Shown: in pieces, positions 41,109-49,501 of the stretch
Position numbering within the stretch: the stretch's first letter is position 1
How the letters are laid out: the number at the start of each line of letters is the position of its first letter
Source: Acidobacteriota bacterium
Lineage (GTDB): Bacteria > Acidobacteriota > Terriglobia > Terriglobales > Acidobacteriaceae
Length of the DNA: 64,000 nt
NCBI GenBank assembly: GCA_018268755.1
Contig: JAFDVW010000003.1
Location: 357,060 to 421,059, forward strand
Direction of reading: 5' to 3'
The notes under the pieces: model-generated
The model's database searches: none
Told to the model about the DNA's origin: nothing
Seen by the model: only the letters and a program-made list of their open reading frames with translations
Translations under genes and position numbers: made by a program

Positions 41109-41909
41109 TCAGTTTCCGTGCACGGAATCCAAGAACTGGCGGAGCAGCGGGCCGGCCTCCTCCGCGCGCTCCCAAGGAGCATAGTGGCCGGCGCGGGAAA
41201 TCACTTTCAACGCGCTGCCGGGAATATTGCGGCGCATGGTTTCCGCTTCGGGCGGGCCGGTCATGCCATCTTCGTCGCCGGTCACCAGCAATACCGGGAC
41301 ATTGATGGAGGACAGTGTCTCCAGGGAATCCGGACGCTCCGCCATGCCGCGCTGTACCGCCGCCACGCCCTCCGGTGGGGTCTTGCGCATCATAGCCAGG
41401 GCGGCATCTACGACATCAGGGCGGGTACTGCGAGTGGTGGCGCCCAGGACTTTTTGCAGCATGCCCTGGAAAAACACCTCAGTTCCCTTCTGCTCCACCT
41501 CGTTGGCCGCCTGCAAACGGGCATGGCGGGCCTCCCCGGAATCTGCGGCGGCTTTGGTGTTGCATAGCGCCAGGGCGGCCACCCGCCCGCGGAAACGCCG
41601 CCAGAATTCGAACAGGATGTATCCCCCAATGGAAACCCCAGCCAGCGGGGCGCGGCCGACTTCAGCATCATCCATCACGCGGGCGATGTCGGCGGCATGC
41701 TTGGCCATGGTGGCCGGCCCATCGCCGGGGGCGGACGCCCCGTGCCCCCGCAGATCAGGAAGAATGACCTGATAGCGCGAAGTCAGGGCCTGCGCGGCGG
41801 GAAGCCAAAATTCGTGGTTTACGGGGAACGGGTGCAGCAAGACCAGCGGGGGGCCGCTGCCCAAAACTTGGTAGGCGATCTCGGTGTCCCCGCTGGCGAC
41901 TCGCCTCAT
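41109..41909 (-). CDS. Alpha/beta hydrolase
   Basis: Starting at the ATG at 41909, whose bases overlap the previous stop (ATGA), gives 266 residues. The alpha/beta-hydrolase pattern is complete: P-L-V-L-L-H-P-F-P (oxyanion), D-L-R-G-H-G-A-S, nucleophile elbow G-V-S-I-G-G, acid in V-T-G-D-E-D-G-M, and final catalytic His in G-H-Y-A-P-W-E. It resembles 3-oxoadipate enol-lactonase-like hydrolases. Substrate unknown. It is translated with the PspC-type protein. Confidence 0.9.
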   Translation of the reverse strand: MRRVASGDTEIAYQVLGSGPPLVLLHPFPVNHEFWLPAAQALTSRYQVILPDLRGHGASAPGDGPATMAKHAADIARVMDDAEVGRAPLAGVSIGGYILFEFWRRFRGRVAALALCNTKAAADSGEARHARLQAANEVEQKGTEVFFQGMLQKVLGATTRSTRPDVVDAALAMMRKTPPEGVAAVQRGMAERPDSLETLSSINVPVLLVTGDEDGMTGPPEAETMRRNIPGSALKVISRAGHYAPWERAEEAGPLLRQFLDSVHGN

Positions 41910-42220
41910 AGCGGATGGGCGGGCTGGGCCGCGATGGGGGCGGGCAAGGCCAGGGGCTCTTCCGGCATGATGATCCAGGCGATGGGATAGGACAGGAGGC
42001 CAATGCCGGTCATCACCGCCGTGACCAGCCAGACCACCCGCACAATGGTGACATCCACGTCGAAGTATTCCGCCACGCCGGCACACACCCCGGCGATTTT
42101 ACGCCCGGCGCGGGGACGCACCAGACGTTGGCGGGCAATGACTCCACCCACCCGCTTGCCACAGTAAGCACAGTGATTGGCGTCGTCCTGAATGACCTTT
42201 CCGCAGTAATTGCAGTACAT
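41906..42220 (-). CDS. Zinc-ribbon plus PspC-domain membrane protein
   Basis: This 104-residue protein starts with a zinc ribbon (C-N-Y-C-G-K ... C-A-Y-C-G-K-R, residues 3-22) followed by a PspC domain: A-G-V-C-A-G-V-A-E-Y-F-D-V-D then a membrane helix (V-W-L-V-T-A-V-M-T-G-I-G-L-L) and W-I-I-M-P-E-E. PspC proteins sense or respond to membrane stress. The zinc ribbon replaces the usual short N-terminus. AGAGA lies before the ATG, and the stop overlaps the hydrolase start. Confidence 0.9.
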   Translation of the reverse strand: MYCNYCGKVIQDDANHCAYCGKRVGGVIARQRLVRPRAGRKIAGVCAGVAEYFDVDVTIVRVVWLVTAVMTGIGLLSYPIAWIIMPEEPLALPAPIAAQPAHPL

Positions 42221-42272
42221 GGCAGTCTCTCCCCTTCATGATACGCCGGCGATGCGCGGAATGTTCCTGTCC

Positions 42273-43481
42273 CTACTCATGGTAGGGGTCCTTGATGCGC
42301 TTGCGGGCCGTATCGGCCAGGGGAGAATCCCCTTTGACGGCGATCACCGCCTGGTATTTCTGCAGCGCGGTATTGCGGTTCCGCTCCAGATCATAGAGTT
42401 CTCCGGCGGCCAGGCTGGCTTTCTGGGCGACTTCGGGGTCCGGATCGGTGACCTGACCCACCATTTCGAAGGCCCCGATGGCGCCGGCGTAATCTTTCTG
42501 GCTGCGCAGCAAATCTCCCAGCCCCAGGGCGGCCATTTCATAGTGCAAGTTGCCGTAGTGGCCGTCGCGTCCGGCCTGCCACACCTTGCGATAAGCGGCA
42601 GCCGCGTCCTGCAGGTTGCCGGAAGCGCGCAGCAGGTTGGCTTCTTCCAGGGGAAGCAGATAATTTCGCGGATACTTGGGGGCCAGGGCGCGGGCGATGG
42701 TAATGGCTTCTGCGAAGCGGCGTTCGCGGCGCAGGAAGACCAGCAGGACTACTTGCGCGTCCACGCTGTTTTCGCCGTTTCCACGGGCCACTTCCTGTAG
42801 ATATTCAATTCCCTTCTCTTTGTTGCCGCTGAGGCCGACGAGAGCCACGGCCATTTTGACGCTCCAGGGCAAGCTGCCGGTGACGTAATAGTGGGTGCCG
42901 ACAACCAGCTTGGCGTCGAGGTAGCTGGGATCCAACTCAAGCACGCGTTCATGGTCGCGACGGGCCCCCACGGCATTGCGCAAGGCAGAAAACCAGGCGC
43001 GCTCGACCAAGGCGGTATAGAGCGAGAACTGCGCCCGGGTCACGCCCCGCGCGTAAAGCGCGTCTTTATCTTTGTCGTTGGCGTCGAGCCGCTGTTCCTC
43101 GAGTTTTTCGGCACGCTGCACCAGATCTTTGATCTGATCCTTGACCTTGCTGTCAGCCGGGCGATGGGGCTGTCCGATAAAGCTGTCGTTGGCGAACTCT
43201 CCCGTGTTCATGGCGCCCATGCGATAAAGCTCACGCACCAGCACGGCGGACAGCAGGTGGTTCACCGCGAAAGGATCGTCGGGATGGCGTTGCAGGACCT
43301 GCTCGAACTCCAGTACCGCCCGGTCATAATCCAGGTTGTAGAAGTGGTCAAAGGCGGCGTTATTGAGCCCGTCATTGGGGCGATAGGAGGCACGGGCTTG
43401 AGCGTTGGCGTTTTGCGCGGCCGTCAACACAGCCAGTACGAAGACAAGAGCGCCGAGACGGCGGATGGAGGAGGCCAACAA
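42273..43481 (-). CDS. Exported TPR-repeat protein
   Basis: This 402-residue protein has a signal peptide (about 7-27, ending QNANA). The rest is helical, with tetratricopeptide repeats throughout: D-Y-D-R-A-V-L-E-F-E-Q-V-L-Q-R-H-P-D-D-P, D-H-E-R-V-L-E-L-D-P-S-Y-L-D-A-K, A-K-Y-P-R-N-Y-L-L and Y-A-G-A-I-G-A-F. No enzymatic domain is seen. TPR proteins mediate protein contacts; the partner is unknown. It is a single gene upstream of the PspC pair on the same strand. Confidence 0.85.
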   Translation of the reverse strand: MLASSIRRLGALVFVLAVLTAAQNANAQARASYRPNDGLNNAAFDHFYNLDYDRAVLEFEQVLQRHPDDPFAVNHLLSAVLVRELYRMGAMNTGEFANDSFIGQPHRPADSKVKDQIKDLVQRAEKLEEQRLDANDKDKDALYARGVTRAQFSLYTALVERAWFSALRNAVGARRDHERVLELDPSYLDAKLVVGTHYYVTGSLPWSVKMAVALVGLSGNKEKGIEYLQEVARGNGENSVDAQVVLLVFLRRERRFAEAITIARALAPKYPRNYLLPLEEANLLRASGNLQDAAAAYRKVWQAGRDGHYGNLHYEMAALGLGDLLRSQKDYAGAIGAFEMVGQVTDPDPEVAQKASLAAGELYDLERNRNTALQKYQAVIAVKGDSPLADTARKRIKDPYHE

Positions 43482-43749
43482 GCAGAACGTTCCTTAAAGT
43501 ACCTGCTCTCTAGTGTAGCCGAAGTAGGACGGGAGGAAAATGCGCACCAAGAGAGTTACCTTCGTTCCCGGGAGTGCCCCGGCTTATAATCCGCGCAACG
43601 CAGACTTTGCCGGAGGCGCGTAATTCTTGCCTTTGGGAGCTCGCTGCAAAGACCCGGAACGCGCCGCTAAACGAAACAAAAATCGGCAGATTGCCGACCG
43701 CCGGGTTTGGCCCTTGGTTTGCCGCGAAGATACAGCGAGGGAGAATCGG

Positions 43750-44181
43750 ATGGCAGGGGCAGTCCATAATACGCAGCACGAATTTTGGCGGCCCCCCGCC
43801 GCGGTGGCTTCCACTCCAGTGAACCGCATCGAGGTTTGCTCGGGGTGTGGGGCAGAATTCATGGTGAATTCGCACTACTGTCACGTGTGTGGCACGGCGC
43901 GCGGGCGGGTGGCTCTGAGCAGCGATCCCAAATGGATGCGGACGCTGCATATCTTGGAGTTTCAAAACCTGAAACGCGTCCTGGGGCTTTCCACCGCCTC
44001 CTTGATTGCGTTTTGTATCGGCTTAGGATGTCTGCTGGGGGCGTTAGCGGTCAGCATGGTATACAGCGTCCAGAACTTTGGCGACTTCCAGGCCATCCAG
44101 TGGTGGCGCATGCAGTGGCTGTTAGCTGCGGTGGCCGCATTTGTGGCCGGCATTCTTCTCAAGCGGCCGGCTGATCACTAA
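43750..44181 (+). CDS. Zinc-ribbon protein with two membrane helices
   Basis: The ATG at 43750 has GAGGGAG upstream. The 143-residue product carries C-S-G-C-G-A-E and H-Y-C-H-V-C-G-T (zinc ribbon, about 32-50), then two predicted helices (A-S-L-I-A-F-C-I-G-L-G-C-L-L and L-L-A-A-V-A-A-F-V-A-G-I-L). Function is not recognisable. A longer frame to 43627 lacks a ribosome site. It is a lone plus-strand gene between the TPR gene and thiD. Confidence 0.7.
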   Translation: MAGAVHNTQHEFWRPPAAVASTPVNRIEVCSGCGAEFMVNSHYCHVCGTARGRVALSSDPKWMRTLHILEFQNLKRVLGLSTASLIAFCIGLGCLLGALAVSMVYSVQNFGDFQAIQWWRMQWLLAAVAAFVAGILLKRPADH

Positions 44182-44271
44182 TCTAAAGGTTACGCGCGAA
44201 CCTCCCCCGGTTCCACTCGCGAACACACTTCCTCCCCCTTCTTTCACTCTGCTCTTGTCCCATTTTTCTGA

Positions 44272-45120
44272 CTAATGGTTCGGCTCATGCTCTGCTCCAC
44301 CCGCGGGTGAGCGGCGCTGCTTTTGCTCCATGCGATAAAGATGGTGCAAGGGCCCAGTTCCCTTTCCGATGGATTGACCGCTGGCGATGGCTGCCGCCAC
44401 GTAGGTTTTGGCCAGCAAGACAGCCTCTGGCAGGCCGCGTCCCAGGGCCAGGTGGCAGGCCATGGCAGTGGCAAAGGCGCAGCCCGTGCCATGGGTAGAT
44501 TTGGACGCCAGCCGCTCCGCCTTAAAGACCTGCTCCTGGCGCACGCCTTGGGCGTGAAAGCTGAGGTAGTCGATGGCGCGGTCAAGATGCCCCCCAGTGA
44601 CCACCACTCCGGACGCTCCCAACGCGTGCAGCCGGGCAGCCGCCTGCTTCATTTCCTCCAGGTTGCCCACCTTTTGGCGGGTCAAGGCCTCGGCTTCATC
44701 GACATTGGGAGTAATCGCCGCCGCCATGGGCAGGAGGCGTTGTTTCAGGATGCGCAGGCCCGCGGAATCCAGCAGGTTGGCCCCGGAAGATGATTTCACG
44801 ATGGGATCCAGGACCAGGTTGGGGAGCTTCTGTGCAGCCAGGAAATCGGCGACCACCCCGGCTATCTTCCCCGACCCCAGCATGCCGACATGCACGGCGG
44901 AGATTTCCATATCTTCGGCCAGGGCTTCCAGGGTATCGCGCAAGGTTTGCGGCTTGACCGGCTCAACCCGCCGGACCCCGGTGGTGGATTGGACGGTCAA
45001 GGCGGTGATGGCCGCAATGCCATAGCAGCCGTGAGCGGCAATGGTCTTAATATCGGCAGTCACTCCTGCGCCGGAGGAGGGATCAAAGCCGGCGATGGTG
45101 AGGACCACGGGCGGGGGCAT
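44272..45120 (-). CDS. thiD: Hydroxymethylpyrimidine/phosphomethylpyrimidine kinase
   Basis: This 282-residue protein has the ribokinase-like fold of ThiD: T-I-A-G-F-D-P-S-S-G-A-G-V-T-A-D at the start, H-V-G-M-L-G-S, L-D-P-I-V-K-S-S-S-G, and the ATP/anion-hole motif S-T-H-G-T-G-C-A-F-A-T-A near residues 208-219. It phosphorylates HMP and HMP-P in thiamine synthesis. No TPP riboswitch (THI box) is visible in the upstream gap. The gene is monocistronic on the minus strand. Confidence 0.95.
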   Translation of the reverse strand: MPPPVVLTIAGFDPSSGAGVTADIKTIAAHGCYGIAAITALTVQSTTGVRRVEPVKPQTLRDTLEALAEDMEISAVHVGMLGSGKIAGVVADFLAAQKLPNLVLDPIVKSSSGANLLDSAGLRILKQRLLPMAAAITPNVDEAEALTRQKVGNLEEMKQAAARLHALGASGVVVTGGHLDRAIDYLSFHAQGVRQEQVFKAERLASKSTHGTGCAFATAMACHLALGRGLPEAVLLAKTYVAAAIASGQSIGKGTGPLHHLYRMEQKQRRSPAGGAEHEPNH

Positions 45121-45389
45121 ACGCAGTCAATCTACACAGAAAGCAGGCGCCGTGGCAAAGGGGGACGGGGCCGCTAAACCCCTCATTTTTAAGTGGCAAA
45201 ATTATGTATAAGTTGTTGAAAAATAAAGTAGGTAGATTTTTCCGGAGGGTGAAACCGCCCATTATTGGCTAACTAGTTAACAATTAACCTACATCCTTTC
45301 AACCACATACGCCCTATCTATCAATATCCACAGGAGGTTACGTGTGACATCCATTACCATCCAGTCAAGTTTGTAAGGGCGATTGCGGG

Positions 45390-45418
45390 TTGACATGCCG
45401 GAATCGGCCCGGTAGCAT
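45390..45418 (+). promoter_or_regulatory. Sigma-70-type promoter for the RlpA-like gene
   Basis: TTGACA (45390-45395), 17 bp, TAGCAT (45413-45418). The predicted start near 45425 leaves a leader of about 55 nt with GAGG seven bases before the ATG at 45480. The AT-rich region further upstream (45181-45300) has GTTAACAATTAAC, and a strong orphan AGGAGG is at 45332; no gene was found there. Together these account for the 359-bp gap after thiD. Confidence 0.7.
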
Positions 45419-45479
45419 TTCAAAATCTTTGTCACCGGTGCCAGGGAGGAACGACTTTATCGAGATGCGAGGTAACTGA

Positions 45480-45977
45480 ATGCGTAGACGTATAGCTCAA
45501 GGGCTGATGGCGCTGCTGTTCGTCGTCGGTTTAGGAGCGGCTCAGAGGCCACACAACTCAGGGTCTAAGCAAGTCACAAGTTCTACCCAGCCAATGGCAG
45601 TCACCCCGGCGGTCAAGGGGGACGTCCCGGTAAAGCCCCGTAGCAAGGCTTATCAGATAGGGACCGCCTCCTGGTACGGAGAAGATTTCCAGGGAAAACC
45701 TACCGCCAGCGGGGAACTTTACAATATGTATGACTTTACCGCCGCTCATCCGGCCTTGCCGTTGGGCAGCTGGGTCAAAGTCACCAACCTCCGCAACGGG
45801 CGGGCGGTCGTGGTCCGCATCAATGACCGTGGGCCCATCGTGGATGGCAGAATCATCGATGTATCTTATGGCGTAGCCCAGGCCCTCCACTTCAAGAGCC
45901 ATGGGTTGCAGCGCGTGCGCCTGGACGTGGTCCGTCCTCCCCAAGAGATGGCCATGCTCCGTCCCGTGGCGTACTAG
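45480..45977 (+). CDS. RlpA-like septal ring lytic transglycosylase
   Basis: This 165-residue protein has a signal peptide (MRRRIAQGLMALLFVVGLGA), a polar linker of about 35 residues, and a double-psi beta-barrel: G-T-A-S-W-Y-G-E-D-F-Q-G-K-P-T-A-S-G-E and V-V-R-I-N-D-R-G-P-I-V-D-G-R-I-I-D-V-S. The E and D residues in these motifs are the catalytic pair of RlpA proteins, which cleave naked glycan strands at division sites. It has no lipobox and no SPOR domain. The pyrF start lies 25 bp beyond the stop. Confidence 0.92.
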   Translation: MRRRIAQGLMALLFVVGLGAAQRPHNSGSKQVTSSTQPMAVTPAVKGDVPVKPRSKAYQIGTASWYGEDFQGKPTASGELYNMYDFTAAHPALPLGSWVKVTNLRNGRAVVVRINDRGPIVDGRIIDVSYGVAQALHFKSHGLQRVRLDVVRPPQEMAMLRPVAY

Positions 45978-46002
45978 GGCCGATTCCCTTACACTCGAAG
46001 GG

Positions 46003-46716
46003 ATGCCTGACTGGAAATCACTTCCTACCCGCGAACGCCTGATCGTCGCTTTGGATGTTCCCACCGCGGCTGCCGCACATAAGATTGTGGCCGCGGTGGG
46101 GGACTCCGCCCTCACCTTTAAAGTCGGCATGCAGCTTTACACCGCCGAAGGCCCGGAGATGGTGCGGGACCTGGTGTCTTCCGGGCGGCGGGTATTTCTG
46201 GACCTGAAATACCATGACATCCCCAACACGGTGGCTTCCGCCGTGAAAGAAGCCGCCGCGCTGGGCGTGCACATGTTGACCGTGCACTCTGCGGGAGGCG
46301 GCAAAATGCTGCGCGGCGCGGTAGAGGCCGCGGCAGGGGTCAGTCCCTCGCTGGTGGTGCTGGCGGTGTCCGTGCTGACCAGCATGAACGACGGCGACTT
46401 GCAGGAAGTCGGTGTGCCCCGCCCCGTGGCAGAGCAGGTGCCGCACCTAGTGGAGCTGGCGCTGGGCAGTGGATGTCAGGGGATTGTGGCTTCGGCGCAG
46501 GAAGCGGCCGAGCTGCGCACGAAATTCGGCGACCGCTTCGCCATTGTCACGCCGGGAGTACGCCGCGCGGGCGGCAGTCCGGGCGATCAGGCGCGCGTGA
46601 CTACCCCGGCGGCCGCCATCGCTGCCGGCGCAACCCACCTGGTGGTGGGAAGACCGATTAGCGAAGCCAAAGATCCCGCGGCCGAAGCGCGGGCCATTCT
46701 AGAAGAGATGAAATAA
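46003..46716 (+). CDS. pyrF: Orotidine 5'-phosphate decarboxylase
   Basis: The ATG at 46003 gives 237 residues. Motifs are L-I-V-A-L-D-V-P at the start, L-T-F-K-V-G-M, D-L-K-Y-H-D-I-P-N-T with the catalytic Asp-Lys-Asp set, and V-T-P-G-V-R (phosphate site) near the end with V-V-G-R-P-I. It converts OMP to UMP. A TACACT box at 45990 lies seven bases before the ATG and no Shine-Dalgarno site is seen, so it may also have a leaderless transcript in addition to read-through. Confidence 0.97.
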   Translation: MPDWKSLPTRERLIVALDVPTAAAAHKIVAAVGDSALTFKVGMQLYTAEGPEMVRDLVSSGRRVFLDLKYHDIPNTVASAVKEAAALGVHMLTVHSAGGGKMLRGAVEAAAGVSPSLVVLAVSVLTSMNDGDLQEVGVPRPVAEQVPHLVELALGSGCQGIVASAQEAAELRTKFGDRFAIVTPGVRRAGGSPGDQARVTTPAAAIAAGATHLVVGRPISEAKDPAAEARAILEEMK

Positions 46717-46764
46717 AACGGAAACTGGGAACGAGGCATCGTCCCCAGCTCGGAAACTGCAGGC

Positions 46765-46944
46765 TTACAGCTTTTCGTAGAACTCGCAGGCGGAGCAGGA
46801 AATGAAGATCCCGCCGGCGATCCCCCGCTCGCGGTCTTTCACGCGCTTCACGATGCGAGTGGGCTTGCTGCACTTGGGACAATCCGTGCTCTTGGTGGTA
46901 TCCATTACCTTCTTGCGGTCTGCGGTCTTGGCAATTTTTGCCAT
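46765..46944 (-). CDS. Small zinc-ribbon protein, 59 residues
   Basis: AGGAG lies before the ATG at 46944; the longer frame to 46998 lacks this. The lysine-rich start (MAKIAKTADRKK) is followed by D-C-P-K-C-S-K-P and, near the end, S-C-S-A-C-E-F-Y, making a four-cysteine zinc ribbon resembling topoisomerase or RNA polymerase-associated ribbons. It may bind nucleic acid. It is convergent with pyrF. Confidence 0.75.
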   Translation of the reverse strand: MAKIAKTADRKKVMDTTKSTDCPKCSKPTRIVKRVKDRERGIAGGIFISCSACEFYEKL

Positions 46945-47198
46945 GTTGTCTCCTGACAGAATGTTGCCAGAGGCCAGCGGGCCCCGGCTCTTATCCAAGA
47001 TGTTTGGGAGTAACGGCCTTGGCTGGTCCCGGACTTCCCGGGAACGCGGAACTTCTACTCGCCTTGATGATTTTACATGAAGCGGGATTGGCTTGTCTTG
47101 CCGGCAGCCGGCCCGGGTGATGGACCGCCGGCAACGCTCTTTGGGTTTGCGGTCGGGGGCGAATGAATTGATAATGGCTTGACCATCGTTATTCCCCC

Positions 47199-48053
47199 AT
47201 GAAGAAATCTTTTTTCAAGGATCGCACCCGCAAGCCCCGGCCGGAGAAGACGGCCGACGACCGGCGCAAACCGGAGTTCTCGCGCGAGCTCCCGGTGCTT
47301 TATGAAGACGACGCCTTAATCATCGTGGATAAACCGGCGGGTCTTCTGGCTGTGCCCATTCCAGGCTCGCGCACACCTTCGGCTTTATCTTTAGTGACCG
47401 CCAAGCTGGGGCGGAAGAAACAGCGGGCCATGGTGGTGCACCGCATTGATCGTTTTGCCTCCGGGGCGCTGGTATTCGCCAAGACCAGTTCGGACCGGCA
47501 TGCGCTGGTGCAACAGTTTCTTGCTCATACTCCCGTGCGACATTATGTGGCGGTGGTGCGAGGCCGTCTCCAGGGAGATGCCGCGACGCTGGTCCACCAC
47601 TTTCGGCGCCAGGAAACCTTCCAGCAACTTCGTAACGCCAGGGACCCGAAAGCGGCTCGGGCGGAGCTCAAGTATGTGGTGGAGCGGCGCTTTGCCGAGG
47701 CCACGCTGGTCCGCGTGGAGTTGATCACGGGATTGCAAAATCAGATCCGCGCGCAGTTTTCCGCCATGGGCCACCCCATCATCGGGGACAGGAAATACCA
47801 TCGCCAAGAGGCGCGGGAGCTTCGCATTGCCCGGGTGGCACTGCATGCCGCGCACCTTCAATTTGTGCACCCGCGCTCGGAAGAGAAGGTTTCCGTCCAC
47901 TGTAAGCTGGCCCGCGACATACAGCATCTGGTGCAAGAATTGTCGCGGCAGGGAGTTGCCGGCCCGAAGCCGCCCTCGGGTGGGCCGAAGAATTTTGTTC
48001 CCCCAGGCAATAAACCGGCACGGCGGAAATCCAGGCCGAGGAAGAACAGTTGA
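47199..48053 (+). CDS. RluA-family pseudouridine synthase
   Basis: This 284-residue protein has a basic start, then L-I-I-V-D-K-P-A-G-L-L-A-V and the catalytic motif H-R-I-D-R-F-A-S-G-A-L-V (Asp about 84). A-Q-F-S-A-M-G-H-P-I-I-G-D-R-K-Y and L-H-A-A-H-L-Q-F-V-H-P follow later. A Pro/Lys/Arg-rich tail of about 35 residues ends it. There is no S4 domain. It isomerises uridine in rRNA or tRNA; the site is unknown. Its stop overlaps the -35 box of the his leader promoter. Confidence 0.92.
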   Translation: MKKSFFKDRTRKPRPEKTADDRRKPEFSRELPVLYEDDALIIVDKPAGLLAVPIPGSRTPSALSLVTAKLGRKKQRAMVVHRIDRFASGALVFAKTSSDRHALVQQFLAHTPVRHYVAVVRGRLQGDAATLVHHFRRQETFQQLRNARDPKAARAELKYVVERRFAEATLVRVELITGLQNQIRAQFSAMGHPIIGDRKYHRQEARELRIARVALHAAHLQFVHPRSEEKVSVHCKLARDIQHLVQELSRQGVAGPKPPSGGPKNFVPPGNKPARRKSRPRKNS

Positions 48054-48088
48054 CAGGAAGGAATTCTCTCGCGTAACTTATTTCTTTC

Positions 48089-48157
48089 ATGACCCGGCAG
48101 CACCATCACCGCCAGCATCATCACGCGCACAGCGCGGCGGCGGGGGTGTGGAGCTAA
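48089..48157 (+). CDS. hisL: His-rich leader peptide of the his operon
   Basis: A 22-codon frame begins at the ATG at 48089 and ends with TAA at 48155. Seven of its residues are histidine, arranged as three in a row, then R-Q, then three in a row, then A-H. The terminator at 48186 and hisI follow. This is the classic design of a his attenuator: slow translation of the His codons when charged tRNA-His is scarce lets the RNA avoid the terminator. TTGACA (48050-48055) with an 18-bp spacer and TAACTT (48074-48079) precede it. The ATG is about nine bases from the -10 box and lacks a Shine-Dalgarno site, so the leader mRNA may be leaderless. Confidence 0.9.
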   Translation: MTRQHHHRQHHHAHSAAAGVWS

Positions 48158-48185
48158 GTAGTCCGGCAAAGCACAAGCTTCAAAG

Positions 48186-48222
48186 GCCCGCTGACCAAGA
48201 CAAGTCAGCGGGCTTTTTATTT
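48186..48222 (+). terminator. his operon attenuator (intrinsic terminator)
   Basis: GCCCGCTGAC (48186-48195) and GTCAGCGGGC (48204-48213) form a perfect 10-bp stem with loop CAAGACAA, followed by TTTTTATTT. It lies 28 bp after the leader peptide stop and 40 bp before hisI. Confidence 0.93.
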
Positions 48223-48257
48223 ATGTACACCCTGTTTGTGGGAGCAGAGAGAGAACG

Positions 48258-48635
48258 ATGAGCAAGCAAGCGAGCAATCCGGAAATCGATTTTGAGAAGA
48301 TGCGGGGCCTGGCGCCGGCCATTGTGCAGGACGCAAGCAATGGGGAGATCCTGATGCTGGGCTTCATGAATGAACAGGCCTATGAGCGCAGCCTGAGCAG
48401 CGGCTATGTCACCTTTTACAGCCGCACGCGCAATGAGCTGTGGACCAAGGGCGAGACCTCAGGCAATCGCCTGAAGGTGCTCTCGGCCAGCACCGACTGC
48501 GACCGCGACACGCTGCTGTTCCGCGTGGAGGTGGAGGGCGCGGGAGTGGTTTGCCACGAAGGCACGCGCTCCTGTTTCACCAAAACCATCGCCGTAAGCG
48601 CCGCGCCGGCGGTGGCTGAGGAGAGCGTCCGATGA
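48258..48635 (+). CDS. hisI: Phosphoribosyl-AMP cyclohydrolase
   Basis: This 125-residue protein is a monofunctional His[17 protein letters not shown] near the start, [10 protein letters not shown], then D-C-D-R-D-T-L-L (Mg site) and [10 protein letters not shown] (zinc Cys). It opens the purine ring of PR-AMP in step three of histidine synthesis. The phosphoribosyl-ATP pyrophosphatase (HisE) is not fused and not in this operon. The end overlaps hisG by four bases. Confidence 0.96.
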   Translation: MSKQASNPEIDFEKMRGLAPAIVQDASNGEILMLGFMNEQAYERSLSSGYVTFYSRTRNELWTKGETSGNRLKVLSASTDCDRDTLLFRVEVEGAGVVCHEGTRSCFTKTIAVSAAPAVAEESVR

Positions 48636-49501
48636 AAATCCGCCTCGGCATCCCTAAAGGCAGTCTGCAGGAAGCCACCCTGCAACTTTTCGCGCAGGCC
48701 GGTCTGGCCATTCATACCAATTCCCGCTCTTATTTTGCCTCCACGGCAGATCCCGAAATTGAATGCATGCTGATCCGCGCGCAAGAGATGGCGCGCTACG
48801 TTGAGCACGGCGCCCTGGATGCCGGGCTCACCGGATACGACTGGGTAGTGGAAAGCGGCCTGGAAGTGGTCACCGTCACCGACCTCATCTATGCCAAGCA
48901 GAGCCGTGGCAAAGTACGCTGGGTGCTGGCGGTCCCTGAGAGCTCGCCCTATCAGTGCGCGGAAGACCTGGACGGCTGCATTATCGCCACCGAACTGGTG
49001 CAGGTGACGAAGAACTATTTCGCGCAGCGCGAAGTGCCGGTGAAGGTCGAGTTCTCCTGGGGGGCCACGGAAATCAAGCCGCCCATGCTGGCCGACGCCA
49101 TCGTGGAGGTCACCGAGACCGGCAGCTCGCTGCGGGCCAATCATCTGCGCGTGATCGAGACCGTATTGGAATCGAACACGCAGGTCATCGCCAATACGAA
49201 CGCCTGGCAGGAGCCGGAGAAGCGGCGCAAGATCGAAAACCTGGCGCTCATGTTGCGCGGGGCCATGGACGCGAAAGACCGCGTGGGCCTGATGCTCAAT
49301 GTGCGGCAGGAAGACCTGGAGGCTGTGCTGGCCGTCCTGCCCGCGCTCAAGCGTCCCACCATTTCGACGCTGAGCGACTCGGAGTGGCTGGCGGTGAATA
49401 CGGTGATCGAGGAATCGACGGCCTGGGATGTGATTCCCCGGCTGAAGGCGGCCAATGCCCAGGGCATCGTGGAGTACCCGCTGAACAAGGTGGTGATGTA
49501 A
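48632..49501 (+). CDS. hisG: ATP phosphoribosyltransferase, long form
   Basis: This 289-residue protein has the long HisG layout: two catalytic lobes (L-G-I-P-K-G-S-L-Q, then G-L-T-G-Y-D-W-V and [12 protein letters not shown] as the PRPP loop). A C-terminal ACT-like regulatory domain follows (V-G-L-M-L-N-V to the end). The long form is feedback-inhibited by histidine and does not need HisZ. It performs the first step of the pathway. TAATG joins it to hisD. Confidence 0.96.
   Translation: MKIRLGIPKGSLQEATLQLFAQAGLAIHTNSRSYFASTADPEIECMLIRAQEMARYVEHGALDAGLTGYDWVVESGLEVVTVTDLIYAKQSRGKVRWVLAVPESSPYQCAEDLDGCIIATELVQVTKNYFAQREVPVKVEFSWGATEIKPPMLADAIVEVTETGSSLRANHLRVIETVLESNTQVIANTNAWQEPEKRRKIENLALMLRGAMDAKDRVGLMLNVRQEDLEAVLAVLPALKRPTISTLSDSEWLAVNTVIEESTAWDVIPRLKAANAQGIVEYPLNKVVM

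Noticed and set aside
45121..45300. TPP riboswitch upstream of thiD
   Set aside because: No THI-box words (CTGAGA, GGATAATGC-like) on the minus strand in the gap.
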